From contig VWZP01008268.1 of NCBI GenBank assembly GCA_013396995.1, positions 468,676-532,675 on the forward strand: DNA of 64,000 nt, read 5' to 3'. The position numbers were made by a program, and so were the translations under genes. The notes below the pieces were generated by a model. It made no database searches, was not told the origin of the DNA, and saw only the letters and a program-made list of their open reading frames with translations. Source of the DNA: Dicaeum eximium. Its lineage: Eukaryota > Chordata > Aves > Passeriformes > Dicaeidae. Below, one piece after another: positions 1-11,600 of this stretch (position 1 is the first letter of the stretch; each line of letters begins with the position of its first letter).

Positions 1-490
1 TGCTGTTCAAGGGAATACAAGCATGTGTTCAAGGGATGGCCTTGCCCTGCAGAACACAGGCCTCAGAGATGAGCTGCTTTCCTTTCATGTCACGTATCTC
101 CATAGTAAGGTAATTTCCCTCGTGATACTTCTGCAACTCTACAGCATCTTTAAAATACAGTCCCAGGGACAGATGCACAATTATGCGTTCTTCTGCTTTC
201 TCTAGTTGCACCAGATAGAATTGTAGTCATGATATGCCTGAGGATGACTGAAAAATAGTAATATCCATACCCTACTAGCTGGATTCTGTGCTGTCAAAGG
301 AAATGTAGAGGAATTTACAAAAAGGAACAGATCTGTTGCATTAATCACTTTAAATGCAAAAATATTGAGTAAAGCAAACAAAAGTCAGTATGGTATCACT
401 TTAGAATCTGGATTACAGAGATCAGATTGTGATACCTTCCAACAGGCACATAAAAGACTTGATCAAAACGATGCATTGAACTCAACATAC
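1..490 (-). other. TRPM3: TRPM3 intron, 5' part (continues off the window)
   Basis: This is intron sequence after the last coding exon in the window. The donor (sense GTATGTTG) sits at 490-483. The next exon expected in the family begins ITVFRMGSEG and is not present here in any frame. A 60-codon frame at 29-211 on the minus strand has no splice sites that would join it to the gene and no recognised similarity, so I treat it as chance. Confidence 0.8.
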
Positions 491-614
491 CAGCTCCTTC
501 TTCTTCATGCACTCCATGAGGATAATGAAGAGGTGCTGTGCCTGGGTTCGGGTGTATGTGAAAGTCTTCTGGATGGTAACTAGCAACTGGTCCCTCAAAG
601 ACTCGTTGATAAGT
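491..614 (-). CDS. TRPM3: TRPM3 coding exon (seventh in window), end of SLOG/LSDAT region
   Basis: 124 nt internal exon. The sense-strand acceptor has a T-rich tract ending TTTCAG at 620-615; the donor is CTG|GTATG at 491/490. One base completes the Gly codon begun in the previous exon. Then 41 codons read from LINESLRDQLLVT through TFTYTRTQAQHLF to MECMKKKEL, ending in phase 0. The segment matches what I know of TRPM3 and differs from TRPM1, which has IINESLREQ and a different stretch after TFNY. It is cytosolic, in the transition from the SLOG-fold domain to the helical repeats that form the body of the tetrameric channel. The neighbouring open frame on this strand (396-695) is a different phase and is not coding. 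No truncation or stop is seen. Confidence 0.95.
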
Positions 615-3600
615 CTGAAATTCAAAAAAAAAATTAAGTAAAAAAACAGACATAAGTGAACACTGTAACTTCATTTCAACTATTTTCAGGGACAAAGGTC
701 AAAAAAATAAGAGTCAACAGATCACTAAAGGTTGTTTTGGGCAGGTTTCAAGACCAGGAATTGCTGAAACCATAAGACACAAATTGGAAAACACTGTTCT
801 AGTCATGTTGATTGTGCTGAGGTCTCTCATCTACAAAGTTTTCATACTAGTTCCCACATATTGCATGACAGAAGGTCATTCAAACTATCAGCTCTGTGGG
901 ATTTCCTAACAAAAACAAGAACCACACTGACAGTCTGAATTTGAGGGAGACCAACACTTTTCAGTGAACTGAAGACTCCTTTCTATCAGTGAGTTAGAAA
1001 AATTCAGCTCATAGTTACTTTTATGAAACTGGGAACATTTATGTTGTCAGTGGTTTTAATTTTAGTTTGAATATGTCACCTCACTCTACTGATGCTACAC
1101 AGGACCTCATAAGCAAACAAACACATTTCTCTGTTCCTTACTCCACTCAAAGAAAACATTCTGATTTCAGGCATGTTGATCTTCTTGGAGCTCAAGAGAA
1201 CCCATTTTATATTCCTTCCCAGTGCTAAGGTCAATACCTCCAAAAAGTGGCCCAACAGCAGAAATAAATAGTAATAGTATATGAAATATAATACTTGAAC
1301 CCTACGTTTTCATAACAAAAAGTCTTTTACTCAGGACTTTTCTGCGTGAAACATTTCAGTCCTCAGTGTCAAAATTACAAAATAATGGGCTTTAATTTAG
1401 AACACGTATCCTTTGATGCTTCTACTCTACAGCAGTTTTCTCACTTAAAAATTATAACTCAGTGTTTCAAATTAGCTAAATTGGAATATTTTATGGGATA
1501 AGTCATCCGGTGGAGTGAAAATCAGAGAATCTTCATGTCTCATATTTTAGGCCAGAAGACAAAAAAATATTTAGTCTTGCAGCAGCTGCAGAGAGATTTC
1601 AGAAGCAGCAGGTATCTAAAAGCCATTGTTAACTTAAGGCAGCTGCTTTGGGACAAAAATGACTGAATCCTTCATTTTTGCACACTATTGGCTAAAGTTG
1701 CCTGTACTTCTCCATGGTGAGGAAGCACAAATGAGACTGCAGGATATTAATTACACCACTAAATTTCAAATCTGATTTCATTATCTAGTCTTTATACCTG
1801 CAGCGAACATGTTGTTAGAAGAGACAACAAAAGGGAATTGTAAAGAAGTGCATGGAAGTATATAGAAGATCTGGCACACAGAATGCATGTGTTCTCTACC
1901 ATATGCATTTGGTTTTGGCAGTAAATATTCCTGTTGAACAGAACTTTGACTTCAAAAAGAAGCCTGGAAGGCATATGTCAATGTGTTTGGGGTAAAATAA
2001 GTTTACATGGGATTTAGACCGTGCTGTGTGGATGGATCACAGTTCTTTTTATGCCTGGCTTCTTCTGTCGTCTTCTACTTTATCCCTCTGAGTGATGAGT
2101 CTATTTCTGCAATTCCTCTTTTCACCCACAAGCAGTCTGGCCCCTAGACGTGCTATTTTCTGGGATACTGGAGAGGCAGCAACGCTGCATCTGCTGCTCA
2201 TACATGAGGCAGCATGTAAGCATACTCCTTCCCTGCAGCATGACCTGCCTCCCTCCCAAAAAGGCAACACATGATGGGTTAAACATGATGAGTTAACACT
2301 CCCAGCCCTGTTGGTGGACAACACTGGAGCTGGCAGCAGAAGACTTGCTGTGTGGGAATTATAAGAGAGATAACCTGACCTGCTGTACAGGAGCAAGGAT
2401 GTTGCAGGCATATGGGGACATGAAACACGATGTCAAGAGCACAGGTAGAAATGCAGGACTCTGTGCTAAAGACAATCGGCTTGGAAAGGCTGATACCTGG
2501 ACAAGCACTAATATACTTTGAGCTGCAGGCTAGGAGGTAATATATGATACAAATTCTGATTTTAGACTCTTGAAAAAAAGGTGTCGGAAATTTGGTTTAA
2601 TCAAATTTAAACAAAATGGTGCTATCACTGTATTTATAAGTGGATCAGAACTATGCAATTTTCCAGCCTTCAAATGAAGAAAGGAAAAAGAGGTTATTCA
2701 CAATAAACAAGTTTCCAAAAAACATCACCTGGAGAAGCTAGAGATTAATATAAATATCTCATTTCCTTGGAAACTATATATGAAAATGAAATATAGGAAA
2801 GAGTATGAAAATTATATGAAAAAATACATGGACTTGGAAGATTCTCAAATTTAAAAAAATCATAATACATTTCAAAAGTTTCTGGAATGCAAACCATCCT
2901 GCTTTTTTATAATAATCTAATTTTCCTTAAAAAATGTGTGTAATCCAAATCTGAAATTTTATTTCAGAAATTGTCCCTCTTTCAGGCCAACACACACAGA
3001 AAGCAGGAGAAAGTTGCATTGAGTGAAAGCAGAATTGTGTCCTTAGCAACCATCACTTTTCTTTCTTGAATTAAAGCTCTCAGAAACTTTATAATAGCAA
3101 TAGTTTAAGCAGCATGTAAAGCAAACTGCATGTGAAAGATACAGAATTTAAAAGACCCAAAAAATCAAGAAGTGCTTCCTTAACTACAGGGTAAAACATC
3201 TGTTGAAGTACTGCTGCTCAGAAACCTTCTGTAGTCATAATTTGATTTATGCAGTTTTCTACCCTCACTAAATGTTTTTCTTTAACATCTCCTTAGTCTG
3301 CAGATCTACATCAAGCCTATTCAATGTCTTTGTGGGATCAAAAACTCGAAGTGATTATAATCAGAAACATAAACAAAATAGCAATCTTTCCAGTAAAGTA
3401 ATCATAGCGTTGTGTGCACTGAAATCAGTTATATCAAGAATCTATCACTTTTATTCCTTAGGAGTCTATAAATGTTAGAAGATATCAAATCAAAGTTCCC
3501 AATTGTGTAGCCCAGCTGGGACAAACACAAACTGTTCCATGCTATTAAAGGCTAAATCTAATGCAGACACCAAATCCAATTTGTGTTAAACAAGTAATTT

Positions 3601-6600
3601 CACAGAGTATTGTGAGGAAAACAACTGAGACTTGCAGGTGGGGGGATGACTTATCTCCTTTGCAAACACCACCACATTTCTTACACACACTTTAAATCCA
3701 TGCTTTTTAAAATCACAGATTCCTAGTTTTAGATTCAAGAAAAAGAGGTGGGCCCAATTTACCAGACTGAAACACTACAATTATGACTTCCATCAAAGTC
3801 AGCACAGACTGAATAGTGTCACAAGAAGACTATTTTTACCATCTTTCTACTAGTTCTAAAAATTCTAAAAATATTTTCCCACATGCCAATAAAATCCTTT
3901 TGGGGCATTTTGATGGCATGATTCTCTGAATTCCACGTACTTGACATGGAAAGAATACTTTCCTAAGAATATCCTGCCTAAACAAAATGTACTACAAAAC
4001 AACCATGTAACCTGTTGTGGGTTTTTTTTTTTTTNGGTGATCCTTCATGCTCCTATTTTAGCATAAAATAGATCTTGGCATAAACTTTTAAAAAGAATTC
4101 TATGTAAATGTGACAATAGAGAATCTCCATAAATAATCTATAAAATACTATCCTACCCTTGTAATCTACAGCTATATGTACACAGACACTTGTAGTCTAC
4201 TTCATTTTAAATAGATTTTTATACGTTAGCCCTCATTAAACACCTTGGTCCAAATACATTTCTGAACAAAACTCTGATGCTTGTAATATCAACTCAAGTA
4301 TTTCATAAAAATTATTCACTGAATTGAGAACTCAAATTTGCTCTGTCTTGCAAATCTAACACACCTAGATCACTCCCCTTCTAGGGCCTTACCTGATCAT
4401 TCATCATGTCTACTTCGGCTTTTATTCAATGAAAAATTTAAACTTAATCAAGTAAATGGAACATTACACATAATAATAATAATGATGCTTCCTAGGTGTA
4501 CAATTCAGAGACCATTATTTAAGAGTGAAATCCAAAATGCCAGAACTTGAAAAATCTCACGATCTGAGAAAAGGAGTAATTTTTGCTGTGATTATGCTTT
4601 TTCTCAGGCTACAACACTTGCATCAGATTTATACAACTGATGCCAGACTTATCTCACATTTTAAGCAAGTAGAGAAGGAACAATTATTTCCAAGAAAGCT
4701 TTTTGTTCCTTGCGTTTGTTACTTGCATTTTATTTTTGTTCTCCTCATCTGTGATTCAGCTGTATTGATGTACTTTATGAGCATCTTCCTGCCTGTACCC
4801 TGTTTGCAATCAATTATTTAGTGGCACACAGAAATAAGACAAGCCTCTTCTCCACTGTCTACTTTGTTCTCTATCAATCCAGCAGCCGCAAAATCAGATA
4901 GGCAGGCACACTGACCATGAACAAAGAGAAAATAGCCATGATCAATTCAGCTGCTGCTGAGCTCTCTGAGACAATCTGTTGCATCTTCCTTCTGTTTTTT
5001 GAGGGGTTGGTCAGACTAATGACGGTCAGTTCATCAAGCAGTGTTTTGCCTCAAGTCAACAACCAAATCAGAGGGTCAAGCTTGAGGAAGGACAAAAGCT
5101 GGGACAGATGTGGCAATGTGAATAATCTGGCTTTGTAGGGACAGTGAAGTCACCACTCACCCTGGGAGTATTTCACAAGCTCAAGGTCATCCATTTCCTC
5201 TGGTTATGCTGCCTTCAGCACCATGAGCACCACCTTTCTTTTACATAGCTATAGGAGGTTGTGAGGTTTATAGGACACCATTAGCCTAGCAACCACACCT
5301 CTGACATAAAATCTTTCTACCATACCAATGCTAGAATTAGCTGAGTACAACTCAGGTACTAGACAGAAACAACTGTTCTAATGTATTATATTTCTATATG
5401 GTTAGGCTAGTGTTACAAATTCAAATTCAGAATACTTAATTTTGGGCACACCATCTCCTGACTAATAGCTCTTCACAAGATTAGTAGGTAGAGAATGTCA
5501 CTGGTGACAGATGTTGCATATCTGCAAAGAAACCTGTAACAAATGCACAACCTTGCTTGGAATAAAAATCTTAATGTGAATACTGCAGACAGAATCTTCA
5601 CAGTTATTTTTCAGTAGCAGGGTTTGTTTAAAGCCTGACAACCTGTTTCTGGATTTAGATGTCTGGAATAGTCAAGAACTGCATTTTTCTAGTAATGATA
5701 ATTCAATTTTCTGCNTAGTTATGTAGTTTGAAACTGTTCTTTCATTCCCTAAATATATAAGACATGCCCATTATCCTACTAGTCCAGGTGCACTCAGTGT
5801 TTTTTTTCTTTCCCAGAGGTTCTGGATTGCTGATGGAATTTAGGTACCTAATGTCAAAAATCTGTTGTCTAAAGTAGAGTTATATACATTCACATTTATC
5901 TTCAGAACAAAAATTTACTCATAATTGTTGTCTAAGAGTGTGTGGGTATGTTTTGCCTGCTTGTTTGCCTGTTTTCAGAAGATGTTAACCTTAGTTTTGA
6001 CACATCATATTATCAGAACTGAACAAAGTAAAAAAANAGATATACTGGATGATTAAACAGCGAAGCAAAACTCTCGATTGCTTTGCCTGAAGCAGAAGAC
6101 AGATGACAACGTTTTGGCCTACTCCTTCCTCAGAAAGAGTATTTTTTTTAAGCTACGCCTAATATTTGAGGAGATAAGAGACATTGAACTTAATCCTTCA
6201 AACTCATGGCATATGATCTTGTAATGATCACTGGAGAAAGATCTGGCTTATTGTCCACCACCTAACTTGTTTAACTTTCTTATTCTTCAAAGATTTTTAG
6301 TACTGGAATTATACAATGTATTAGAGAGTTACAAAGATTATGCTCTAGACCAGTTTCAAAATGCAGCTCCATCACAGATTTTTTAAAATGTATTGTTCTC
6401 AAAATGCTTTGAAATGTATTTAAATAATACATTTCACTCAATGAATTGCATGTAATCTGTTTCTAACTTTTCATTTTTGAAGTATTTTTCCCAAGATAAG
6501 GTAAATATATCCATAAAATATCAGTGGGATATGAAAACTATTCCCTGCCCTTCCTCATAGGAAGCTTAGGGGATTTTTTTTTGTTTTAATTATGATTTGC

Positions 6601-8184
6601 ACTCTAGACAATCACACCATATGTAAGAAACATGACCAGAGGCTCTGCTCATATTTTCTTCTGCTGGGATAACAAATAAGATGCAGTTGTGCAACTTTGT
6701 GGGACTGGCTGAATTTCTTACACATTTTCAAATCCACATATTTTGCATATCACTGTTATGTGAAAAGACAGAAAATAAATGTAATTATTCCTTCATTGTA
6801 TTCAAGCAGGGGTGATTTCTGTGTGCTTTTATGAGGAATCAGCTTCACTGCTGTGATGTGATTTCACATCACTGATGTGATGTGAAAATAATTTTACAAA
6901 TTAATTCAGACATGATTTGGATCCATGATTCCCTATGATGTGGTGGACATCATGAGGGATATTGATGAACTGCATCATACTTTATGATCCCTTTTGCTCA
7001 AAGTGAAAAATTCCTGTATTTTGCCTATTGGCAAAAAGGGATTTAAATAATATTTTTCAGATTTGAAGCATAAAAACTATGCCACAGTGGATCCAGAGAA
7101 AGATCAGTCCAAAGGCAATCTTTAATGATTCTCATATGAGGATGCTCATTTAAAGCACAGAGAATGTTTCATATTTCCTTGTGAACATTAGGCAAGAAGT
7201 ACATTTTTATGGCATTAAATTGAACTCTTAAGAGTCTCATGCTTGCAGGAGTAGAACTGATAGAGTTGTTAATGAGCTATAAATTCAACTTGGAGACTGC
7301 ATTCAAATACTGCAAGTAATTTCTCATTCTATAAGGAAATATTTTTCTAAGAAGTGACATAATTTTAACCCAGTGTTTCATTTCTCTGATTTTAAATTCA
7401 GTATTTAATAGAGGAAAGAAGCTCAGAGAATTAAAAGCTTCAAAATATTCCTATAAAGTTGCACTTTGCATTTTTTTTACTTTTCAGCTTTTGCTTTTAT
7501 GCAAGTAAATATAATGAAAAGACATCCATCCTTGATTATACAATCCAAAATACTCCAGCTGTCTGTGGAGGTGATTTACTACCAATGAAAATATTCACTT
7601 AGGGCTTAGTTGGGACTAAATTTACAATCATTTTTATGATTGATCTTATGTTCTCACCCCTCAACACTATCCAGTGTATTTTCAAGTAAAAGAAAAAATA
7701 AGTGCTTCAGAGCCTGGAAAACCTGACCTTTAAATCAAGGCCAATAGCGAAAAGCAGCCAAATAATTCTTCCAATTTACCACATGGGGAATGCTGTGTTT
7801 AAGATGCCTTCTTATTTAAGTTATACTGTGGACATAGCTTGTTTGTCATTAAAATGTAAAAGGTACCAGGAATTTACTCAGCTCTGCTAAATTACTTCTG
7901 AGAATTTTATTTACTTGTACAGAAATGTAGCTACCTATTGAATTCTTAAAACTCTATTGCAGACTTTTCAGACCAAGGCAAAATTTAGTCTCTGATATTA
8001 AAGCCCTAATAAACTTAAACCCTCCCCCAGAGTTGGTTCTGTGTACCTGACGCTCGTAATGCTAAAACCTCAGCTCAGTGGACAACTGCATGTATGCCTT
8101 ACCTCCCCCTGAAACTTCAGTGGGAGAGGTGAGGCAATGAGACCTCAGAATTGATTTTCCCCCAAAGACATCTTTCGTTCAAGG

Positions 8185-8280
8185 TTCCTTCGGTGTTCCT
8201 GCTGCCGTGGCCGTGGCGGCTCATGGAGTGGCAGGCGGCACCTCCTGCCAGGCAGCGCGGGCACGGCTCTGGGTCACTCA
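8185..8280. other. GC-rich patch in intron, function unknown
   Basis: About 95 bases that are strongly G+C-rich, with several CpGs, inside AT-rich intron. Within it the arms TGGCAGG (8229-8235) and CCTGCCA (8244-8250) form an inverted repeat around a short spacer. I do not recognise it as an exon or a known repeat. It could be a decayed repeat, a regulatory element or a chance GC cluster. Confidence 0.35.
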
Positions 8281-9615
8281 CAGTGAAAATGTCCACTCAT
8301 AGACTGTCCTATGGGAGTGAAAGGTCTGCCTTGTCATGAGAAAAGCCTACAATTAGGCCTTAAAAATGCAGATTGAAGCTTGTCTCCTGTCTTTTCAAAG
8401 GTGCATGGGCATTGGCATTGTACAGCACCTTCATTAATAAAAGTAATCATTCATTCTTCTGCTATGTGGAATGTTCTAGGAAGAATAATTAACAGGGAGA
8501 AAAGGCTGGCACAATAAAATTCTATGAAAGCCATACAAAATGACCTATTGGGCAGACAGGCAATTGCTCAACACACTAAAGGATTTCTTTAAATGGATGG
8601 ATTGGCACAACAATGTTCAAAACTCAAGCGGGAGATATATTTGTTCTCCTTCATCTCCAGACATACTTATTCTCCTCATGGCAGCAAACTTTCAAATTAC
8701 CTTAAAGGTTCACAGAGCTCACAGCAGTGCTTAGTAGACACATGCACACATTTTTATGCTTAGAAAATTCATCCTTGTTGGGCTGCTATGAGTTAGAATT
8801 TAAGATTGTGCAAAATCAGCATAATGATATAAACGTGCAAGTGAGTTTGCTTCGGCCACTAATGATGTAAGCATTGAATTATTTAAATCAGGTACCCAGT
8901 CCATAGCAGTCGGAAGATAGGCTGCGTCTCAGAAAACACCTTGCTTCTGACAGGCAGCCAGAATTAAAATAGGTTTTTGACTTGATAGTCTGATTGCACA
9001 GTGACTGCAGAATTAAACTTCGCATCCAATTTAGATTGAGAGTTTAATAAGCACAGTTTTCTATAATCTACTTAGATTCTATCCAAAAGAAAAAGCTGCT
9101 AGCTGAATTCAGTTAACATGGCAATTATTTGGTATTCTCCTCATAGTGCTAAGCACTACTCAAACATAAGTTAGAGAGGGGAAAAAGCTGCAGCTTTTGT
9201 AGCTGAAATCTAATGTATTTGGAAAAAATATTTTTATGAATATAATTATTGTGGTATTTTACTTCTGGTATTATTAAATTATCACTGCATGCCAGACTGG
9301 TGTTTCCTAAACCAGGATGAACACACAGAAATTTCCACTAGCTAGTTTAGCAGATTTCACAGTTTGTGCATTCTATTTAGTGCAAAGTGAACAGAAAAAA
9401 TGAGTAATTTTGTTGGTTGATAATGTTGCACGAAACAATCTGGAATAGGACCCGCACATTAAAAAGACACATAGTAAGTCAGAATAATACCTTTCACAAA
9501 GCCAGATATGAGAGTCTCAGGTAAGAAATTGCTTGTTCTGCCTCTATTGATACTATAACTTGCCTTTTCTACAGGAAGGAGTTTGTGAGGATGAAGTAGA
9601 ACCACAGCATCAAAA

Positions 9616-9943
9616 AATCACAGAATCATAGAATGGTCTGGGTTGGAAGGGATCTTTATAGATCATCCAATTTCAACATCCATGCCATGGGCAGGGACAT
9701 ATTTCACTGAGCCAAGTTGCTCAGAGCTCCATCCCATATGGCCAGGAACAATTCCAGGTATGGGGCATCCACAGCTTCTCTGGGTAGCTTGTAGCAGTGC
9801 CTCAGAACACTCACAGTAAAGAATATCTTACGTATGTCCAGGCCAAAGCTACCCTCTTTCAGTTTAAAATCATTGCCCCTTGTCCTGCCACTACATGTCC
9901 TTGTAAAAAGTCTTTCATACAAGCCCCATTTACATATTGAAAT
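9616..9943 (-). mobile_element. CR1 LINE fragment, 3' end, minus orientation
   Basis: Starts at the CR1 3' tail (ATCACAGAATCATAGAATGG on the plus strand). It continues with hallmark antisense CR1 blocks: GGGTTGGAAGGGATC, CCATGGGCAGGGACA, GTTGCTCAGAGCTCCATCC, GGGGCATCCACAG and CTACCCTCTTTCAGTTTAAA, ending near a CCCCATTTACATATTGAA block. About 330 bases, 5'-truncated as usual for CR1, with no intact reverse transcriptase. It lies in the TRPM3 sense orientation. Similarity to the avian consensus is high by eye. Confidence 0.93.
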
Positions 9944-10924
9944 AAATTAAATAATTCTCCTCCTGTATTTTACGATGACATCATAACACAGACAAGGTAG
10001 ATGTACATAGCATATATATGGATAAAGCATATTTGAGTAAGGTTATGTAAAGTGTTATCTCTGAGGTCACTGAACACAGAGAAATAGTTTCTCAAAGATA
10101 CAGTGAAATCTGGCACATTATCACAGATGCAATGCTGGACTAAGCATGAACCTGAACCATAAAATGGATTTAAGCATTTGTGGAAAACTATCTTTTTCCC
10201 AGTAGGAGTTTTAGGTTGAGTGAGTTCATGATCACATTTACTTCTAAAACACGTAACATTGCTTGGTCTAGAGCTCAGTGTTTACAGATTTATATTTAAT
10301 TATTTGCTTACTGTGTGTGTCAATACATGTACCCCCACACACTCTAGCACACTCAAAAATGAGTCCCAGGGGAATCCCGACCATAAGATTACTGCAGCTA
10401 CTTTGACAAAAAGCATGAAACAGCTCTCAGTTATAAGAATCTGTGGGATTTTTGCTTCCACGTCTATGTTTTGTTCTAAAATTGTTAAATCTCCTCTTTG
10501 TTATTTTCTACTCTGGGCATCCGACTCAGTTCTACTTTGGGAACTTCTGAGAGGACAAAGTCCATGATCACTGCTGAACACCTGGAAACCCTCTGAGGGT
10601 GCTTGTGGCTGTCAGGTGAGGAACAGGTTAGGGCAGCCACAAGGCTGTGGATCAAGAAAGCTTCAGCATTTTCTAAGGCACATGCTGCTACTCTTGATCT
10701 AGGATGCCTGTAGCCTCATTTGTAACTGATCCCTTATAAGTCCTTGTTACCTGGTGCCTGGGAAAGGCCTATCCAAGAAACAGACCAAGAGTACAGCCAA
10801 GCTTCAGCAAGAGGATGCAAAGAGGGGGCCCTCAGATTAATTTGTTCCATCATAAACAGTCTCAGGTATGGTGGTGAAAATTACTACAGAGTGATTTTCT
10901 CCAGGGCTGGAGGAGCTGCCCCTG

Positions 10925-11030
10925 CCAGAGCAGGGCCACTAAGATGATGAAGGGACTGGATCACCTCATGTATGAGGAAAGGCTGAGGGAGCTGGGACTC
11001 TCCAGCCTGAAGCAGAGAAGGCTTAGAGAT
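10925..11030 (+). mobile_element. CR1 LINE fragment, plus orientation
   Basis: Contains the CR1 sense blocks GGGCCACTAAGATGATGAAG, GGACTGGATCACCTC, TATGAGGAAAGGCTGAGGGA and GCTGGGACTCTCCAGCCTGA, in consensus order, then stops abruptly after GAGAAGGCTTAGAGA. Both the upstream ORF part and the 3' tail are missing, so this is an internal fragment from the end of ORF2. It is opposite in orientation to TRPM3 and only about 190 bases from an exon. Confidence 0.85.
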
Positions 11031-11220
11031 TAGGCTTGTTTTAAGGCTTGTTTTGTTTTGTTCTGAATACCTTCAATATTTCACCCACATCAAAGATGTA
11101 AATGGCCGTGTGAGGTAGGAGTTGCTTCTGTACAATATTGTTAATAATTTCCTGTGCTCTACTTCACCACTGAATTGGACCTGTGGATAGAGAAAGAACA
11201 TATGGTATGAAATGACTTAC

Positions 11221-11395
11221 CCTCCTTCTTCAGAATATTTGTGGCCAAAGGCAAGGATGTCAGATGCTCGGCCACTGCCATCACATATCACAACGGGAAC
11301 AGGAGGAGTGTCTCGCAGGTACTCCAGAACGATGGAGATGACATTGGGACCTCCTTCCACAATAAGGGCCACCACTGGAACCCCTTGGCCAATTC
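11221..11395 (-). CDS. TRPM3: TRPM3 coding exon (sixth in window), SLOG/LSDAT domain
   Basis: 175 nt internal exon. The acceptor is TTTTGCTCCAG ending at 11396; the donor is GGAGG|GTAAGT at 11221/11220, a near-perfect consensus. Two bases complete an Arg codon. Then 57 codons read IGQGVPVVALIVEGGPNVIS, VLEYLRDTPPVPVVICDGSG and RASDILAFGHKYSEEG, with two bases left over for the next Gly. The glycine-rich GGPN and CDGSGRASD motifs are typical of the Rossmann-like SLOG/LSDAT domain of TRPM channels. TRPM1 differs here (LGQGVPLVGLVVEGG, QEEPPIPV), which supports TRPM3. The position after the miR-204 intron also fits the known TRPM3 layout. Confidence 0.97.
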
Positions 11396-11600
11396 CTGGA
11401 GCAAAAGAATGAAAGAAACAAACCAAACCAAACGAAAATGACACAAAACAAAACAGCCAACCAACCAATTAAAAAAACCACGAACACACACAAAACAAAT
11501 AAATGAATAAATGCAAAGCAAAAGAAACAAGAAAACCGCAAAGCCAGCAAGGCAAACAAAACATAAAAGAAATCAGAAGAAAAAAATATATCAGACTGAA
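11396..11600 (-). promoter_or_regulatory. Long T/G-rich tract upstream of a TRPM3 splice acceptor
   Basis: On the sense strand about 200 nt before the exon consist largely of TTTG, TTTTG and GGTTGG-like repeats with few adenines, running into the TTTTGCTCCAG acceptor. A normal polypyrimidine tract is 15-40 nt. It may be a decayed GTTTT-type simple repeat that also serves as the tract, or a binding site for U/GU-binding splicing factors. That role is inference. Confidence 0.45.

Larger units (their letters stand above)
615..11220 (-). other. TRPM3: TRPM3 intron between sixth and seventh exons
   Basis: 10.6 kb of AT-rich intron. It holds two CR1 fragments (about 9616-9943 minus and 10925-11030 plus), a short GC-rich patch near 8185-8280, a small perfect inverted repeat at 6854-6871, and three ambiguous bases (N at 4035, 5715, 6037), two of them beside homopolymer runs. 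I see no further exon. The family's downstream sequence continues directly in the 491-614 exon. Confidence 0.85.

Noticed and set aside
29..211. Minus-strand 60-codon frame (LYFKDAVELQKYHEGNYLT and following) near the window edge as the next TRPM3 exon
   Set aside because: It does not match the family sequence expected after MECMKKKEL, lacks convincing flanking splice sites, and a frame of this length is expected by chance.
396..695. 99-codon minus-strand frame over the exon at 491-614
   Set aside because: It overlaps the true exon in the wrong phase; the correct phase is fixed by the splice sites and by TRPM3 similarity.
2049..2411. Minus-strand 120-codon serine/cysteine/arginine-rich frame
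   Set aside because: No family match or splice context; probably chance in a slightly GC-richer stretch.
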